Shown piece by piece: positions 49,529-59,003 of a stretch of 64,000 nt of DNA. Source of the stretch: JBHJGM01 sp050331815. GTDB taxonomy: Bacteria > Verrucomicrobiota > Verrucomicrobiia > Opitutales > JBHJGM01. The notes below the pieces were generated by a model. The model saw nothing but the letters and a program-made list of their open reading frames with translations. It made no database searches and was not told where the DNA came from. How positions within the stretch are numbered: position 1 is the stretch's first letter; each line of letters begins with the position of its first letter. Location: assembly GCA_050331815.1 (NCBI GenBank), contig JBHJGM010000012.1:1-64000 (forward strand), written 5' to 3'. The translations under genes and the position numbers were made by a program.

Positions 49529-50853
49529 GCGAGTTTCCTTTTCAGACGGTTCTGTCGGGCCTTGGCCTGGCCATCTTCCTCTTCTTTGATGCGGTGCTGG
49601 TGGCCTGCGAGACCTTCCTGGTGCGCCTGCGCCACGCCACCGTCGATCAGAGCGCGCTCAGCCAGGCGCGCCAGCATCCGTCCACCGCACGGCTGCTGGA
49701 CCGTTCCCACCGCGTAGCGCGCACCATTCGCTGGGGCGGCATTCTCACCACCTTGACTGCGGGCTTTTTGCTCTACCCCTTCATCGAGGGACTGCTGGGC
49801 GGCCCGCTCGAATTTCAGCAGATCACGGCTTGGCCGGTCATTTTTGCGGTGGCGCTGCTGACCGCTTTCTCGATGCACGTGCTTTTTGGGGAGATGGTCC
49901 CGCGCGCTCTGGCGCTGGCCAACTCGATGCGCACACTGCGCTCGACCTCCTTCTTTTTAACGGTGTTCGACCTCGCCGTGTTTCCCTTTTTCCGCCTGCT
50001 GGAGCTGGTCGCGCAAAAGCTGCTCAAGTTCCTTGGGGTCGATGCCCAATTTGAGGAGTACAACCTTCTTGACGTGGAGGTGCTCCTACGTGCGCTGTCG
50101 GACGAAGACGAGGTCGGCCTCTCACCCCAGCTGCGGCAGATCATCCGCAACACCCTCACCATGCGTGAACTCGAGGTGTCCGACGTGCTCCTGCCACGCA
50201 ACCAGGTGCAGTATTTCGAGCTTTCGGACTCCGTCGAGGACAGCCTGGCTAAAGCCCGCGCGACCGGCCACACGCGCTTCCCGTTATGCGATGGCGATCT
50301 CGATCAGACGATCGGCCTGATCCACGTAAAGGACATCTTCCGCTACCGGGGAGATCCGACATCTATCGATCTGCGCGCCATGAAACGGGACATCACCCGT
50401 GTATCCCAGGACCTGCCGCTGGAGCAGGCGCTGCGCAAATTTCTGGCCCTGAAGATTCACATGGCACTGGTGACCGATGGCTTCGGCGGCGTGGCCGGGG
50501 TGATTACCCTCGAGCGCATCCTCGAGGAGCTTGTCGGTGACATTCAGGACGAGTTCGACGCTGCCGAGGAACAGACCGACGTTCAACCCACCGGCAATGG
50601 TGCCTTTCATATCCGCGGACTGACCCCGATCCACGACGTCGAGGAAGCGCTCGACATCGAAATCGAGAACGAGGAAGTCTCCACCTTCGGCGGGTTGATT
50701 ACCGCCGAAATCGGCCGCATTCCTGCCACCGGCGAGCAGTTTGATTTGGTGGCCCCGCGGCTGAACGTGCGCATCGACGAGGTCGACGAGCGCCGCATCA
50801 TCGCAACTACCGTTCGCCCGCTCCCCCCCGAAGTGGACGAGGCTGCGACATGA
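49525..50853 (+). CDS. CNNM/CorC-type transporter (DUF21-CBS-CorC_HlyC)
   Basis: 442 residues from a GTG that overlaps the hisC stop. The DUF21 membrane region has three to four helices (LSGLGLAIFLFFDAVLVACE, GILTTLTAGFLLYPFIEGLL, VIFAVALLTAFSMHVLFGEM). A CBS pair (about 215-335) with VPLC-like FPLCDGDLDQTIGLIHVKD follows, and a C-terminal CorC_HlyC domain (TFGGLITAEIGRIPATGEQF). Members export magnesium or cobalt ions. The following 198 bp hold nothing recognisable. Confidence 0.85.
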   Translation: MSEFPFQTVLSGLGLAIFLFFDAVLVACETFLVRLRHATVDQSALSQARQHPSTARLLDRSHRVARTIRWGGILTTLTAGFLLYPFIEGLLGGPLEFQQITAWPVIFAVALLTAFSMHVLFGEMVPRALALANSMRTLRSTSFFLTVFDLAVFPFFRLLELVAQKLLKFLGVDAQFEEYNLLDVEVLLRALSDEDEVGLSPQLRQIIRNTLTMRELEVSDVLLPRNQVQYFELSDSVEDSLAKARATGHTRFPLCDGDLDQTIGLIHVKDIFRYRGDPTSIDLRAMKRDITRVSQDLPLEQALRKFLALKIHMALVTDGFGGVAGVITLERILEELVGDIQDEFDAAEEQTDVQPTGNGAFHIRGLTPIHDVEEALDIEIENEEVSTFGGLITAEIGRIPATGEQFDLVAPRLNVRIDEVDERRIIATTVRPLPPEVDEAAT

Positions 50854-51051
50854 CGCTTGGCCTGCACCCCAGGCACGCATCACTTTCGCGCAGCCGCTAG
50901 CTGGGTGCAACGTGACCGAGGGCGTTGTCAGCGTCCGCCGGCGGTTTGTAACGTTGTGCAGACTTGCAGAAACAGCGGCCCAAAAAACACCCCTGCCATG
51001 CAGCTTTCAGACAAGCGACGGCAGGCGCCACTATGATCTTACGGATGGCCC

Positions 51052-52851
51052 CTAGCTGCGATCGTCGAGCATCGTGACCGGATCGCCACTCGGAAGCGCC
51101 CCGCGGGGCAACTGCCCGCGTTCTTTCAGCTCTTCCTCAAGCCGGATAAGCAGGGTCGCGCGCTTGTCCACAAAGATGTACCGGTCGCTGGCCAGCTTTT
51201 GATAGGCTTCGGCAAGCAGGTCAACCGGTGGACGACGCAGGCGGATCAGATTTTCCAGATACTGGCCGATGTTGTCCGAAACGCCGCTCTTCAACTCGAC
51301 ACGCACAAGAGCCTCCAGCACACGCTGATTTTCCGGGTCGCCCTGGTGCGCGCGGCGCAGGATACGGCGGGCCTGGCGGAAACCACCGAGCTTTTCAAAA
51401 CGCTGTGCCACGGGCAGGTACTGGCGGCGGTCTTCGGAGCCATCCATGAAGGCTTGCAGCCATTGGTCGGACTCCAGCTGGTTGCCCATGCCATACAAGG
51501 CGATGGAACGCAGGCTGTTGAAAATCGGCTTCTTGTCGTCAAACCAGGTCGCGTTGTCCTCGACGACCTGTTCGCAGAATTCGATAGCACCCTCGAAATC
51601 CCCGGCCGCGATGTGCGCCTCGATCAGCTGCAGCGCGAAATTGCCGATGTCGAAATCGTCCTGCTCAATGGCGCGCTCGTACAGGCGCTTGGCCAGGTCG
51701 ATGTTCTCGGAGGTTGCCGCGAATTGGGCCAGCTGAATCAGGGCCACCTCGTTGTCGCGAAACTTGGGGTGGTTGAGAATTTCGCGGATTTCTTTTTCGG
51801 CGCGTTCCAGATCGCGTGGCGTGCCGCTGCGGTTGAAGACGTAGAGCAGTTCGATGCGGGCGGTCACCTCGTCGGGTTCGGCGATGCTGCGCTCCACCGC
51901 GTGACGACGAGCCCGTTCAACTTGCTCCAGGGCGACATACCGGCGGGTCAACTCGGCATGTATAGTCGGGTGGCTGCCCAGCCGGTCCAAGGCTTCCTCC
52001 AGTTTAGCAACCGAGGCTTCCTTTGCGCCCCGGTCCCAGGAGATTCGCGAGGACAGCAGCATGCCATCGATGGTACCTTCCAAATCGTAGTCGAGGATGA
52101 AGTCCTCAGCCTTGTCGTATTGGCCCTTCAGGTGAAAGGCGCGGGCGGCCGCCCAGGCCAAGGCCTTGCGCATGCGCTCGCTGCCGGTCCCTTCGGCCAG
52201 CATTTTCTGCGTAAACTCGGTTAGCTCCTCATCGCGGCGCAGCTTCAAAAGAAAGCGAATGTAGTATTTAACATACTCGAGTTCCTCATCCGGATCCCCG
52301 GTGCCCAGGTATTCCAGACCGGTGTTGAGCTCCTCGATGGCACGATCCGGCTGGTTGTACTGCGAGACGCGCAGTTCCGCCATCATGCGACGCCCGTCCA
52401 GACGGTGCGGCGCGCGTGTGGCACCGGCCTGCACAAAGATGAGGCCCTCGCGAATGCGCTCGGCTTGCAACAGCCGCTGACCCTTGTCCAGCTGCCACTC
52501 ACCGAAACGCGAGCGAAAGTCGCCCCAGGATTCGGTCTTCAATAGGTAGGCAACCGGCAAAACCAGCGCTTCGCCGTAAGTAATGGTGAAATCGCCGAGG
52601 GGCTCCTGCTCACGCTCGGGGGGCAGGTCGTCGTCAGTCCCGACAAAGTTGTTTGTGTAAAAATACACCAGCGCACCCAGGCTGAGGTAGCCAGCCAGGG
52701 TAAAGCCAGCCATGAGGCCAAAAATCCAGCCCCAGCGCATGCGCAGGTACACTTTGCCATCGGCGGCACGGTGACGGTATCCCAGGCCGAAAAACACGCT
52801 CATGCGTTCGGGTCGGCGGGATCGGGAGCTTTTTTTTCCTTTGGAGGCCAT
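51052..52851 (-). CDS. membrane-anchored TPR protein
   Basis: 599 residues. A basic cytoplasmic tail (MASKGKKSSRSRRPERMS) precedes one membrane helix (IFGLMAGFTLAGYLSLGALVYF, about 43-65). The large remainder lies in the periplasm and is built of TPR-like helical repeats, such as AIEELNTGLEYLGTGDPDEE and AHIAAGDFEGAIEFCEQ, from about 115 to 560. It could be a scaffold for the polysaccharide export genes that diverge from it, but this rests on position only. Confidence 0.7.
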   Translation of the reverse strand: MASKGKKSSRSRRPERMSVFFGLGYRHRAADGKVYLRMRWGWIFGLMAGFTLAGYLSLGALVYFYTNNFVGTDDDLPPEREQEPLGDFTITYGEALVLPVAYLLKTESWGDFRSRFGEWQLDKGQRLLQAERIREGLIFVQAGATRAPHRLDGRRMMAELRVSQYNQPDRAIEELNTGLEYLGTGDPDEELEYVKYYIRFLLKLRRDEELTEFTQKMLAEGTGSERMRKALAWAAARAFHLKGQYDKAEDFILDYDLEGTIDGMLLSSRISWDRGAKEASVAKLEEALDRLGSHPTIHAELTRRYVALEQVERARRHAVERSIAEPDEVTARIELLYVFNRSGTPRDLERAEKEIREILNHPKFRDNEVALIQLAQFAATSENIDLAKRLYERAIEQDDFDIGNFALQLIEAHIAAGDFEGAIEFCEQVVEDNATWFDDKKPIFNSLRSIALYGMGNQLESDQWLQAFMDGSEDRRQYLPVAQRFEKLGGFRQARRILRRAHQGDPENQRVLEALVRVELKSGVSDNIGQYLENLIRLRRPPVDLLAEAYQKLASDRYIFVDKRATLLIRLEEELKERGQLPRGALPSGDPVTMLDDRS

Positions 52852-53150
52852 GGCACAAAGTCGGTGGAAGGTCGGTTGCTGGATAAGGTAAAGGCAACTG
52901 TGGGAAGTGGTTGCCTGCGTGGTCTGAGTCTAGCAAGCTTTTGCGTGCAAGGAAGTCAAATACGTAGCGTGGGTAGGGCTTACCCCGGTCAGTGTAGACA
53001 GTGAATCCGGGCGAAAGTGTCAGGGACTTTGACCGATTGGGGACTTGATCTTTGGCACGTCGACCAATAGTGCTCTGTCAAAACCGGCTGCTCGATTCTG
53101 CCGGAAACCCCAAGCGACGCAGGAATCGCGAAAACAACTATAACCCATTT
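52852..53150. other. divergent intergenic region before the exopolysaccharide genes
   Basis: About 300 bp between two divergent genes. It must hold both promoters. I see no gene, no strong inverted repeat and no RNA-like fold. Confidence 0.5.
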
Positions 53151-54341
53151 ATGAATACGGGATTTGCCTCTCTACCGTTGCGCCTTGTTGCCACCGGCAT
53201 TTTAAGTTGCATCGGTGGAGCCACCACGGCTTTAAGCGCCTCTCCTTTCCTCTCCATCGGCAACACTGTCGACCTCTTTGTCGATAGTACCGCGACGTAT
53301 CGCTACACGACGAACGTCTTCAACGAGCCTGACGAGGAGAATGATCACATCTTCATCTTCTCCCCAGGCATCGAAGCCGTTTTCGGGCGCAACTCGCTGA
53401 CCACCACCACGCTGTTTGTCGGCTACGATATCATTCGGTATGCCGATTTCGACGTGGCTGATGCCGAAAACCTGCGCATCCAGCTCAACTCCCAGTACGC
53501 CGGCCCCAAGCTGACCCTCACGGGGACCTTCAGCTTTGAGGAGATCACTCAGAATACCTCCGCGTTGGTCGGCGGTCTCGTCCTCAACGACCTGATCGAT
53601 CGAAACGTCCTGGATGTAGGCCTAAACGGCGGTTACCGCGTCACCGAAAAAGTTTCCACCTCCTTTGGTGCCAGCTACGAACGCCAGACTTTTGACAACT
53701 TCGAGGCCTCCTTCAACGACCGCCAGACCTACACGGCACCCTTCCGCGTCTTCTACGCCATCACGCCAAAGATTGATGTGGGTGCCGGTTACCGTTTCCG
53801 CTTTACGGATGTGGACACCAACAGCGCCGGGGGCGGCGCGGCGGTCGACCGGACCGACCACTTCATCAGCTTTTCCACCCGCGGTGAATTCTTCCCGAAG
53901 CTCTCTGGCTCGCTTGACGTCGGCGTGACCATCCGCTCCTTCGACAACAACACCGACTCCGACCTGCGCTTCTCCTTCGACGGCGGCCTCGATTACGCTT
54001 TCTCGCCCAAGGTCAACTTCGCGCTGGACCTCAGCCGCGACTTCGACACCGGGGGCGCTGGCGGCTCCATCGAGACCACCGACGTCCGGTTGAGCAGCAC
54101 CTACGCCTACACCAGCCGGATATCCTTCGGGACCTCCTTGAGCTACGAGCGCGACAATTTCGATGACCTGGTGACACCGCGTACGGACAACGTCTACCAG
54201 GGCTCCATCTTCGCCACCTACGCCTTCAACCGGTACTTTACGTTCTCGGCCAGCTACGCCTATCAGGACGTCAACTCCGACTTGGACGCGGTCTCTTACA
54301 ATGCGCACAACTTCTCCCTCTCGGCGAACGTGCGCTACTAA
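53151..54341 (+). CDS. outer membrane beta-barrel protein (BBP2-like)
   Basis: 396 residues from the ATG at 53151 with a signal peptide (LPLRLVATGILSCIGGATTA, cut near LSAS). The mature protein is a run of amphipathic beta strands: alternate hydrophobic residues, many Tyr/Phe/Thr/Asp, no Cys, and a final strand ending SLSANVRY with terminal tyrosine, as needed for BAM. It probably forms the outer membrane channel for the polysaccharide exported by the next two genes, as BBP2/GumB-like barrels do in such clusters. Confidence 0.75.
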   Translation: MNTGFASLPLRLVATGILSCIGGATTALSASPFLSIGNTVDLFVDSTATYRYTTNVFNEPDEENDHIFIFSPGIEAVFGRNSLTTTTLFVGYDIIRYADFDVADAENLRIQLNSQYAGPKLTLTGTFSFEEITQNTSALVGGLVLNDLIDRNVLDVGLNGGYRVTEKVSTSFGASYERQTFDNFEASFNDRQTYTAPFRVFYAITPKIDVGAGYRFRFTDVDTNSAGGGAAVDRTDHFISFSTRGEFFPKLSGSLDVGVTIRSFDNNTDSDLRFSFDGGLDYAFSPKVNFALDLSRDFDTGGAGGSIETTDVRLSSTYAYTSRISFGTSLSYERDNFDDLVTPRTDNVYQGSIFATYAFNRYFTFSASYAYQDVNSDLDAVSYNAHNFSLSANVRY

Positions 54342-54539
54342 GGATCCGCGCAGGCGCGCACGGTGGCCCCCAGGCCAGGTTTTCCCCAAAATCAAAAATC
54401 GCCCGACCGACAGACCAGCCACGCCCCAAAAGCCGACCACCGTTTCATTTTAGGCCGATTAACCCGATTTACGTAGGGAACACCGGCCAATGAGACCGTT
54501 CACATTCATTGTATTCCTCATCCCCCAAACGTGCTCGTG

Positions 54540-55166
54540 ATGAACCGCCTATACCCAAGTGTTTTTTACATTTTTCTTACATTTGCCCTCGCTCTGACCG
54601 CGAACGCCCAGCCGCGCGAAGGCGAAAAGGCCGATGAGCGTCCGCTGGTCATTTCCGACAACTATCGCCTTAGTCACAAGGACCTGCTGCGCGTCGAGGT
54701 CTTCCAGGAGCCGGACCTGATCAAAGACGCCCGCGTTGCCAACGATGGCACCATCACGCTGCCGCTCATCGGTAAAGTGCCAGTACGGGGGCGTACCCTC
54801 GTCGAATCTCAGGAACTCATCACCGAGCTCTACAACAGGGACTATCTGGTCAATCCGCAGATCACTATCCTGATCCTCGAATACTCGGAACGCCGGGTGG
54901 AAGTCTTTGGCTCGGTCAACCGCCCGGGCCCTGTGTTAATCCCGCCGGAAGAGCCCATGACCCTGACTGAAGCGATCGCCTCGGCTGGTGGCCTTTCCCG
55001 CATCGCTGCCGAGGACAAAATCGCCCTGACGCGGCAGATGCCCAACGGACGTTCGGAGGTCTTCCAGTTCAACTTCAAGAAGATTCTGCGCGACCCCAAG
55101 GTCGTTGATCCCGAGGTGATCGATGGTGACAAGATATTCGTGCCCGAAAGTACCTTCGGCAACTAA
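54540..55166 (+). CDS. polysaccharide export protein (Wza/GfcE-like)
   Basis: 208 residues from ATG 54540; GTG 54531 adds three. A type I signal peptide (VFYIFLTFALALTANA) lacks a lipobox cysteine, unlike Wza lipoproteins. The Poly_export domain begins YRLSHKDLLRVEVFQEPDL and includes DGTITLPLIGKVPVRG. The SLBB domain has RVEVFGSVNRPGPVLIPPEE and LTEAIASAGGLSRIA. It forms the periplasmic part of the capsule/EPS exporter. The length (208) is shorter than Wza (379), so it has one SLBB repeat. Confidence 0.85.
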   Translation: MNRLYPSVFYIFLTFALALTANAQPREGEKADERPLVISDNYRLSHKDLLRVEVFQEPDLIKDARVANDGTITLPLIGKVPVRGRTLVESQELITELYNRDYLVNPQITILILEYSERRVEVFGSVNRPGPVLIPPEEPMTLTEAIASAGGLSRIAAEDKIALTRQMPNGRSEVFQFNFKKILRDPKVVDPEVIDGDKIFVPESTFGN

Positions 55167-55223
55167 GCCTGCCTGATCTCTGCTTCAACTTGCGACCCTA
55201 ACCTTTACTCACTCTAAGCTCCT

Positions 55224-57563
55224 ATGAACGAGAAGCGTCCTGGCGGACCTCCCGAAAACGGTAAATCCAACGGCAGCGGTGGCTACGGCTACGGCATGCC
55301 TTACGGGGGCGGTAGCCCCTATGGTTACGGCGGCTACGGTGCCTACGGCTACGGTTACGGCTATGGCCAGGGTGGTCCTGGCGGCATGGGCGGCGACAGC
55401 GCCCCCGCGCGCAGCTTTCGCGATTACCTGCTGATCCTGCGCGAGCGTATCTGGATCTTCATCGTTGTCTTCTTCATCGTTTTCGTAGGTGCGCTCCTGT
55501 ACCACTTCCAGAGCCCCAAAATCTATCAGTCGTCGGCTCAGGTGCGCGTGCTGCGCGAGGCCCCCAAGGTAACCGGTGAGATGAAGGGCCAGGAGGTTGA
55601 GGACTCCACCATCCGTTCGCTGGAAGACTTTACCACCGAGATTCGCGTCCTGCAGAGCCCCGACATTATCTCCCGCGTGGCCGCTCGCCTGGACAGTGAA
55701 AAGACCCAGCGCCTCATCCGGCCTTACGAAAATCAGCTGCGCTTGATCGAGCCGACCCCGCAGATCATCCTCGCAGAAAACGTCTCCATCCAGCAGGAGC
55801 GCAACGCCTGGATCATCAACGTGGCCTTTGAGCACACCAACCGGGATTTTTGCGCTGAGATCGCCAACATCTTTGTCGATGAGTTCATCCAGTACAGCCT
55901 GGAGCGCGAGGCGAACGTCTCCCACACCGCTGTCGACGACCTGAATTTGAAGGTCACCCAGCAAAACGAGCGCAAGCAGAATCTGGAGCAACAGCTTGCC
56001 GATTACCGCAAGCAGTTCAACATGACGGATATCGACCAGAACGAGTCGCTGGCCCGTCAGGACCTGTCACAGCTGCGCGGTTTGGAAACCGAGCGCCGCA
56101 CTCAATACGACGAAGCCAAGCAGCAGTGGGACGCCGTCCAGGAGTTCAAGGCCGAGGGTGAGCCGCTTTTCAAACTGCCCTTTATCGGGGCCGACCCCAG
56201 GGTCTCGGCGCTCCAAGCGCAGCTCAGTGATTTGCGGGTGCAGCGCGCCTCGCTGGCCGAGCGCTACCGCCACAAACACCCTGCCATGATTGAGCTCAAC
56301 GAGCGCCTCAACGAGTCACAGACGGAGCTCGATGGTGTGATCGACCAATTGGTGCGTCAGACCGAAGTCTCTTTTATGGCCGCCCGTGACAGTCTCGATT
56401 CTGCTCGCGACCGCGTCGCCGAACAGGAAGCCACCATTCTGGAGCTCGCCGAATTGCGGGTCGCTTATAGCTCGCTCGTCGACGAGCTGGAAGTGGCCAA
56501 GACGCTGCACCAACAGCTTGTGCTGCGCGTGAATCAGCTTTCCATCGACCTGGCGGTGAACCGCCCGAAGCTCCAGCAGATTTCTGAAGCCACCCCGCCG
56601 CTCAGGCCGACCTGGCCGAAGCTCAGCCTCAACCTGGCCATCGGCATCATCGGTGGTGGCGTCTGCGGCCTGGGCCTTGTCTTCGTTCTGGCCTTCTTCG
56701 ACGACCGCGTGAAAAGCGCCCACGACGTCGAAAACGTGCTCGGTCTGCCGCTGGTCGGTGTCGTGCCACGTATGAAGGGTATCAATTCACCGGAAAAAGC
56801 GCGCGCGGTGGCCAGCAACATGGACCGGCGAATCACCGAAGCCTTTCGTGGCATCCATTCCAGCCTGCGCATCAATGAGCTGAGCAAGAATGCCAAGACC
56901 ATTTTATCGACCTCCACGGTGCCCAGCGAAGGTAAGTCCTTTGTCACGACCAACCTGGCGCTGACTTACGCCATCCATGGCGAAAAGGTCTTAGTCGTCG
57001 ACTGTGACCTGCGCATGCCCAGTGTCGGCAAATCGCTCGACCTGCCCGAAACCAAGGGTCTGTCCCAGGTACTGGAAGGTAGTCTTCCCGTCGACGAAGC
57101 CATTTATCAGGACGTCTATCCGAATCTCGATGTGCTGCTGGCCGGTGGCAAGTCGCGCAATCCCACCCAGGCGCTGACCTCGAAGAGCTTCGATGATCTC
57201 CTTCTGCAGCTGCAGGAAAAGTACGACCGTGTCATTATCGACTCGCCGCCGATCGCCGCGGTCAGCGACGCGCTGAACATGCTACAGCACGTCGACGGCG
57301 TTATTTATCTGATCAAGTTCAACGCGGTGAAGCGCAAGACCGTGAAGGCCAACATCCGCCGCCTGGTCGAAGCCAACGTGCCAATCTTCGGTGCCATCCT
57401 CAACCAGATCAGTGTCGCGGTCTCGAGCTACTACTACACGAATTACTACGACAAGAATTATCAGGACTACTACCGCCAAGGTGAGGATACCAAGGAATTG
57501 GCCCGCACCGGTGCGCCTGATTTCGACGAGGCCGAGCCCGGCGAAGACCCGGCTAAAAACTAG
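55224..57563 (+). CDS. Wzc-type polysaccharide co-polymerase/tyrosine autokinase
   Basis: 779 residues. Order: an unusual N-terminal Gly/Tyr-rich stretch (about 10-55), Wzz domain with a first membrane helix (IWIFIVVFFIVFVGALLYHF), a long periplasmic coiled-coil (about 230-430), a second helix (LNLAIGIIGGGVCGLGLVFV), then the BY-kinase. Kinase motifs are the P-loop PSEGKS near 566, Walker A' VLVVDCDLRMPS near 591 and Walker B VIIDSPP near 670. The tail has a tyrosine cluster (SYYYTNYYDKNYQDYYRQG), the phosphorylation site of such enzymes. It controls polymer length and export with Wza and the barrel. Confidence 0.88.
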   Translation: MNEKRPGGPPENGKSNGSGGYGYGMPYGGGSPYGYGGYGAYGYGYGYGQGGPGGMGGDSAPARSFRDYLLILRERIWIFIVVFFIVFVGALLYHFQSPKIYQSSAQVRVLREAPKVTGEMKGQEVEDSTIRSLEDFTTEIRVLQSPDIISRVAARLDSEKTQRLIRPYENQLRLIEPTPQIILAENVSIQQERNAWIINVAFEHTNRDFCAEIANIFVDEFIQYSLEREANVSHTAVDDLNLKVTQQNERKQNLEQQLADYRKQFNMTDIDQNESLARQDLSQLRGLETERRTQYDEAKQQWDAVQEFKAEGEPLFKLPFIGADPRVSALQAQLSDLRVQRASLAERYRHKHPAMIELNERLNESQTELDGVIDQLVRQTEVSFMAARDSLDSARDRVAEQEATILELAELRVAYSSLVDELEVAKTLHQQLVLRVNQLSIDLAVNRPKLQQISEATPPLRPTWPKLSLNLAIGIIGGGVCGLGLVFVLAFFDDRVKSAHDVENVLGLPLVGVVPRMKGINSPEKARAVASNMDRRITEAFRGIHSSLRINELSKNAKTILSTSTVPSEGKSFVTTNLALTYAIHGEKVLVVDCDLRMPSVGKSLDLPETKGLSQVLEGSLPVDEAIYQDVYPNLDVLLAGGKSRNPTQALTSKSFDDLLLQLQEKYDRVIIDSPPIAAVSDALNMLQHVDGVIYLIKFNAVKRKTVKANIRRLVEANVPIFGAILNQISVAVSSYYYTNYYDKNYQDYYRQGEDTKELARTGAPDFDEAEPGEDPAKN

Positions 57564-57590
57564 CCTGCGTCTGGTCGATAGACCTTTTGG

Positions 57591-57622
57591 CCGGGACTCC
57601 TTAAGGGGTCCCGGTTTTCTTT
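57591..57622 (+). terminator. rho-independent terminator after the exopolysaccharide genes
   Basis: A 10 bp stem CCGGGACTCC/GGGGTCCCGG (one G-T wobble) with the loop TTAA is followed by TTTTCTTT. It lies 27 bp after the Wzc stop, as expected for the end of the barrel-Wza-Wzc unit. Confidence 0.85.
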
Positions 57623-57684
57623 AGGCTGCACCACGAGCTGCCCAGATCTTCGGCTCACACGGATGTCGGGTGGGCCAATCTGAG

Positions 57685-58719
57685 CTAGCGGGCAGCCGCG
57701 CGCAGCAGCCGATCCGCGAGGGCCAGGCCAAAGCCGGTTTCGTCCGGGGCAGGTTGCTCAACCTGCAAGCTCCGGATGGATGGCTCTGCATCCAGTCGCC
57801 GCAGCAGATCAAAGACGTTGGCGGCAGCTTCCCGCAGGTCGCCGCTTTCGCTCAGCCAATAAGTGTGTTGATTGGCGAGTTTTTGCGGACGTTTCAGCAA
57901 GACGACCGCTGTTGCAGGGGTGCTACCTGGCGGCGGTGTCGCGCTTTGAAAAAGCCTCAACGGCTTGCGCGGACTGTAGTGGCGGGCCGAGGTGCCTGGA
58001 GCTTCCAGAGCGGTTTCACCAGGACTTTCTCTACGCGTACGAGGCCGGACGGGCACGGCTTGGCCAAGCACTTCACAGATGTGCCCCGGGCTGATGGGAC
58101 CGGGGCGGAGGATTTCCGGGCGCTGCGGGTCACGCAGGCTGACAATGGTTGATTCCACCCCATGCGTGCAAGGGCCCCCATCCAGAATGTAGGGCAGGCG
58201 ATCGCCAAGCGAGTCACGCACATGCTCGGCGCGCGTCGGGCTGAGGTAGCCGAATGGATTGGCGCTCGGCGCGGCCAGCGGAAAGCCACACCTGCCCAGT
58301 ACCCGTCGAAAAGCCGTGTGCGCCGGGCAGCGCACGGCCACCGTGGGCAAACCGGCGGTGACCAGCCCGGGCACGCCCGATCGGCGCGGCAGCACCAGGG
58401 TCAATGGGCCCGGCCAGAGCGCCTTGGCTAGACGCTGCGCCGCCCTGCCGAAGTGCGCCACTGCTGTGAGCGCTTCGGCGTGGAGCCCGTGGACGATGAG
58501 CGGGTCCAGCAGGGGCCGCCCCTTTACCTGAAAAATCCGCCCTACGGCGCCAGGGTCGAAGGCGTTGCCCGCCAGGCCGTAGACGGTTTCGCTGGGCAGG
58601 GCGACGAGGCGTCCATGAGCAAGAAGGGCGGCGGCGCGGCAGATATCCGCGCTACTTGCAGCCTGAAGAAAGAAAAAGCCCCACGGCGACTGACCGGGGG
58701 CGTCCGAGGGCTTGCCCAT
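57685..58719 (-). CDS. L-threonylcarbamoyladenylate synthase (Sua5 type)
   Basis: 344 residues: a YrdC domain of about 200 with PSETVYGLAGNA, the KGRP site, PSANPFGYLSPTRAEHV, and HGVESTIVSL, then a Sua5 C-terminal domain (GTSARHYSPRKPLRLF). It makes threonylcarbamoyl-AMP for the t6A37 modification of ANN-reading tRNAs. It follows rpsR with 25 bp between, so the two are probably one transcript. Confidence 0.9.
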   Translation of the reverse strand: MGKPSDAPGQSPWGFFFLQAASSADICRAAALLAHGRLVALPSETVYGLAGNAFDPGAVGRIFQVKGRPLLDPLIVHGLHAEALTAVAHFGRAAQRLAKALWPGPLTLVLPRRSGVPGLVTAGLPTVAVRCPAHTAFRRVLGRCGFPLAAPSANPFGYLSPTRAEHVRDSLGDRLPYILDGGPCTHGVESTIVSLRDPQRPEILRPGPISPGHICEVLGQAVPVRPRTRRESPGETALEAPGTSARHYSPRKPLRLFQSATPPPGSTPATAVVLLKRPQKLANQHTYWLSESGDLREAAANVFDLLRRLDAEPSIRSLQVEQPAPDETGFGLALADRLLRAAAR

Positions 58720-58744
58720 GCAGGTGTGTGCGCGTGCGAATGCG

Positions 58745-58939
58745 CTACTTCATCAGCAGCATGTTACGCGAGCGCTTGATCGCCTTGGTCACGTGACGCT
58801 GTTGGCGAGCGGTCAGACCGGTGATGCGGCGAGGCAGGATCTTGCCCGTGTCGGTCACAAAGCGGCTAAGGGCCTCGACATCGGTGTAATCGAAGTCGAG
58901 GGGTGTGCGGCTGCGCGGCTTATCGTCTTGGTTTTCCAT
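58745..58939 (-). CDS. rpsR: 30S ribosomal protein S18
   Basis: 64 residues from ATG 58939. The S18 core ILPRRITGLTARQQRHVTKA then IKRSRNMLLM is plain. It has no cysteines, so it is the zinc-free form. It assembles with S6 in the small subunit platform. The usual partners rpsF and rplI are not beside it; lacZ lies 64 bp upstream and sua5 25 bp downstream. Confidence 0.95.
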   Translation of the reverse strand: MENQDDKPRSRTPLDFDYTDVEALSRFVTDTGKILPRRITGLTARQQRHVTKAIKRSRNMLLMK

Positions 58940-59003
58940 TGTGTGAAAACCTGTATGCAAACTCAGGTTAGGCATTCTGACAAGACCAAAAGCCGGCGGT
59001 CCG

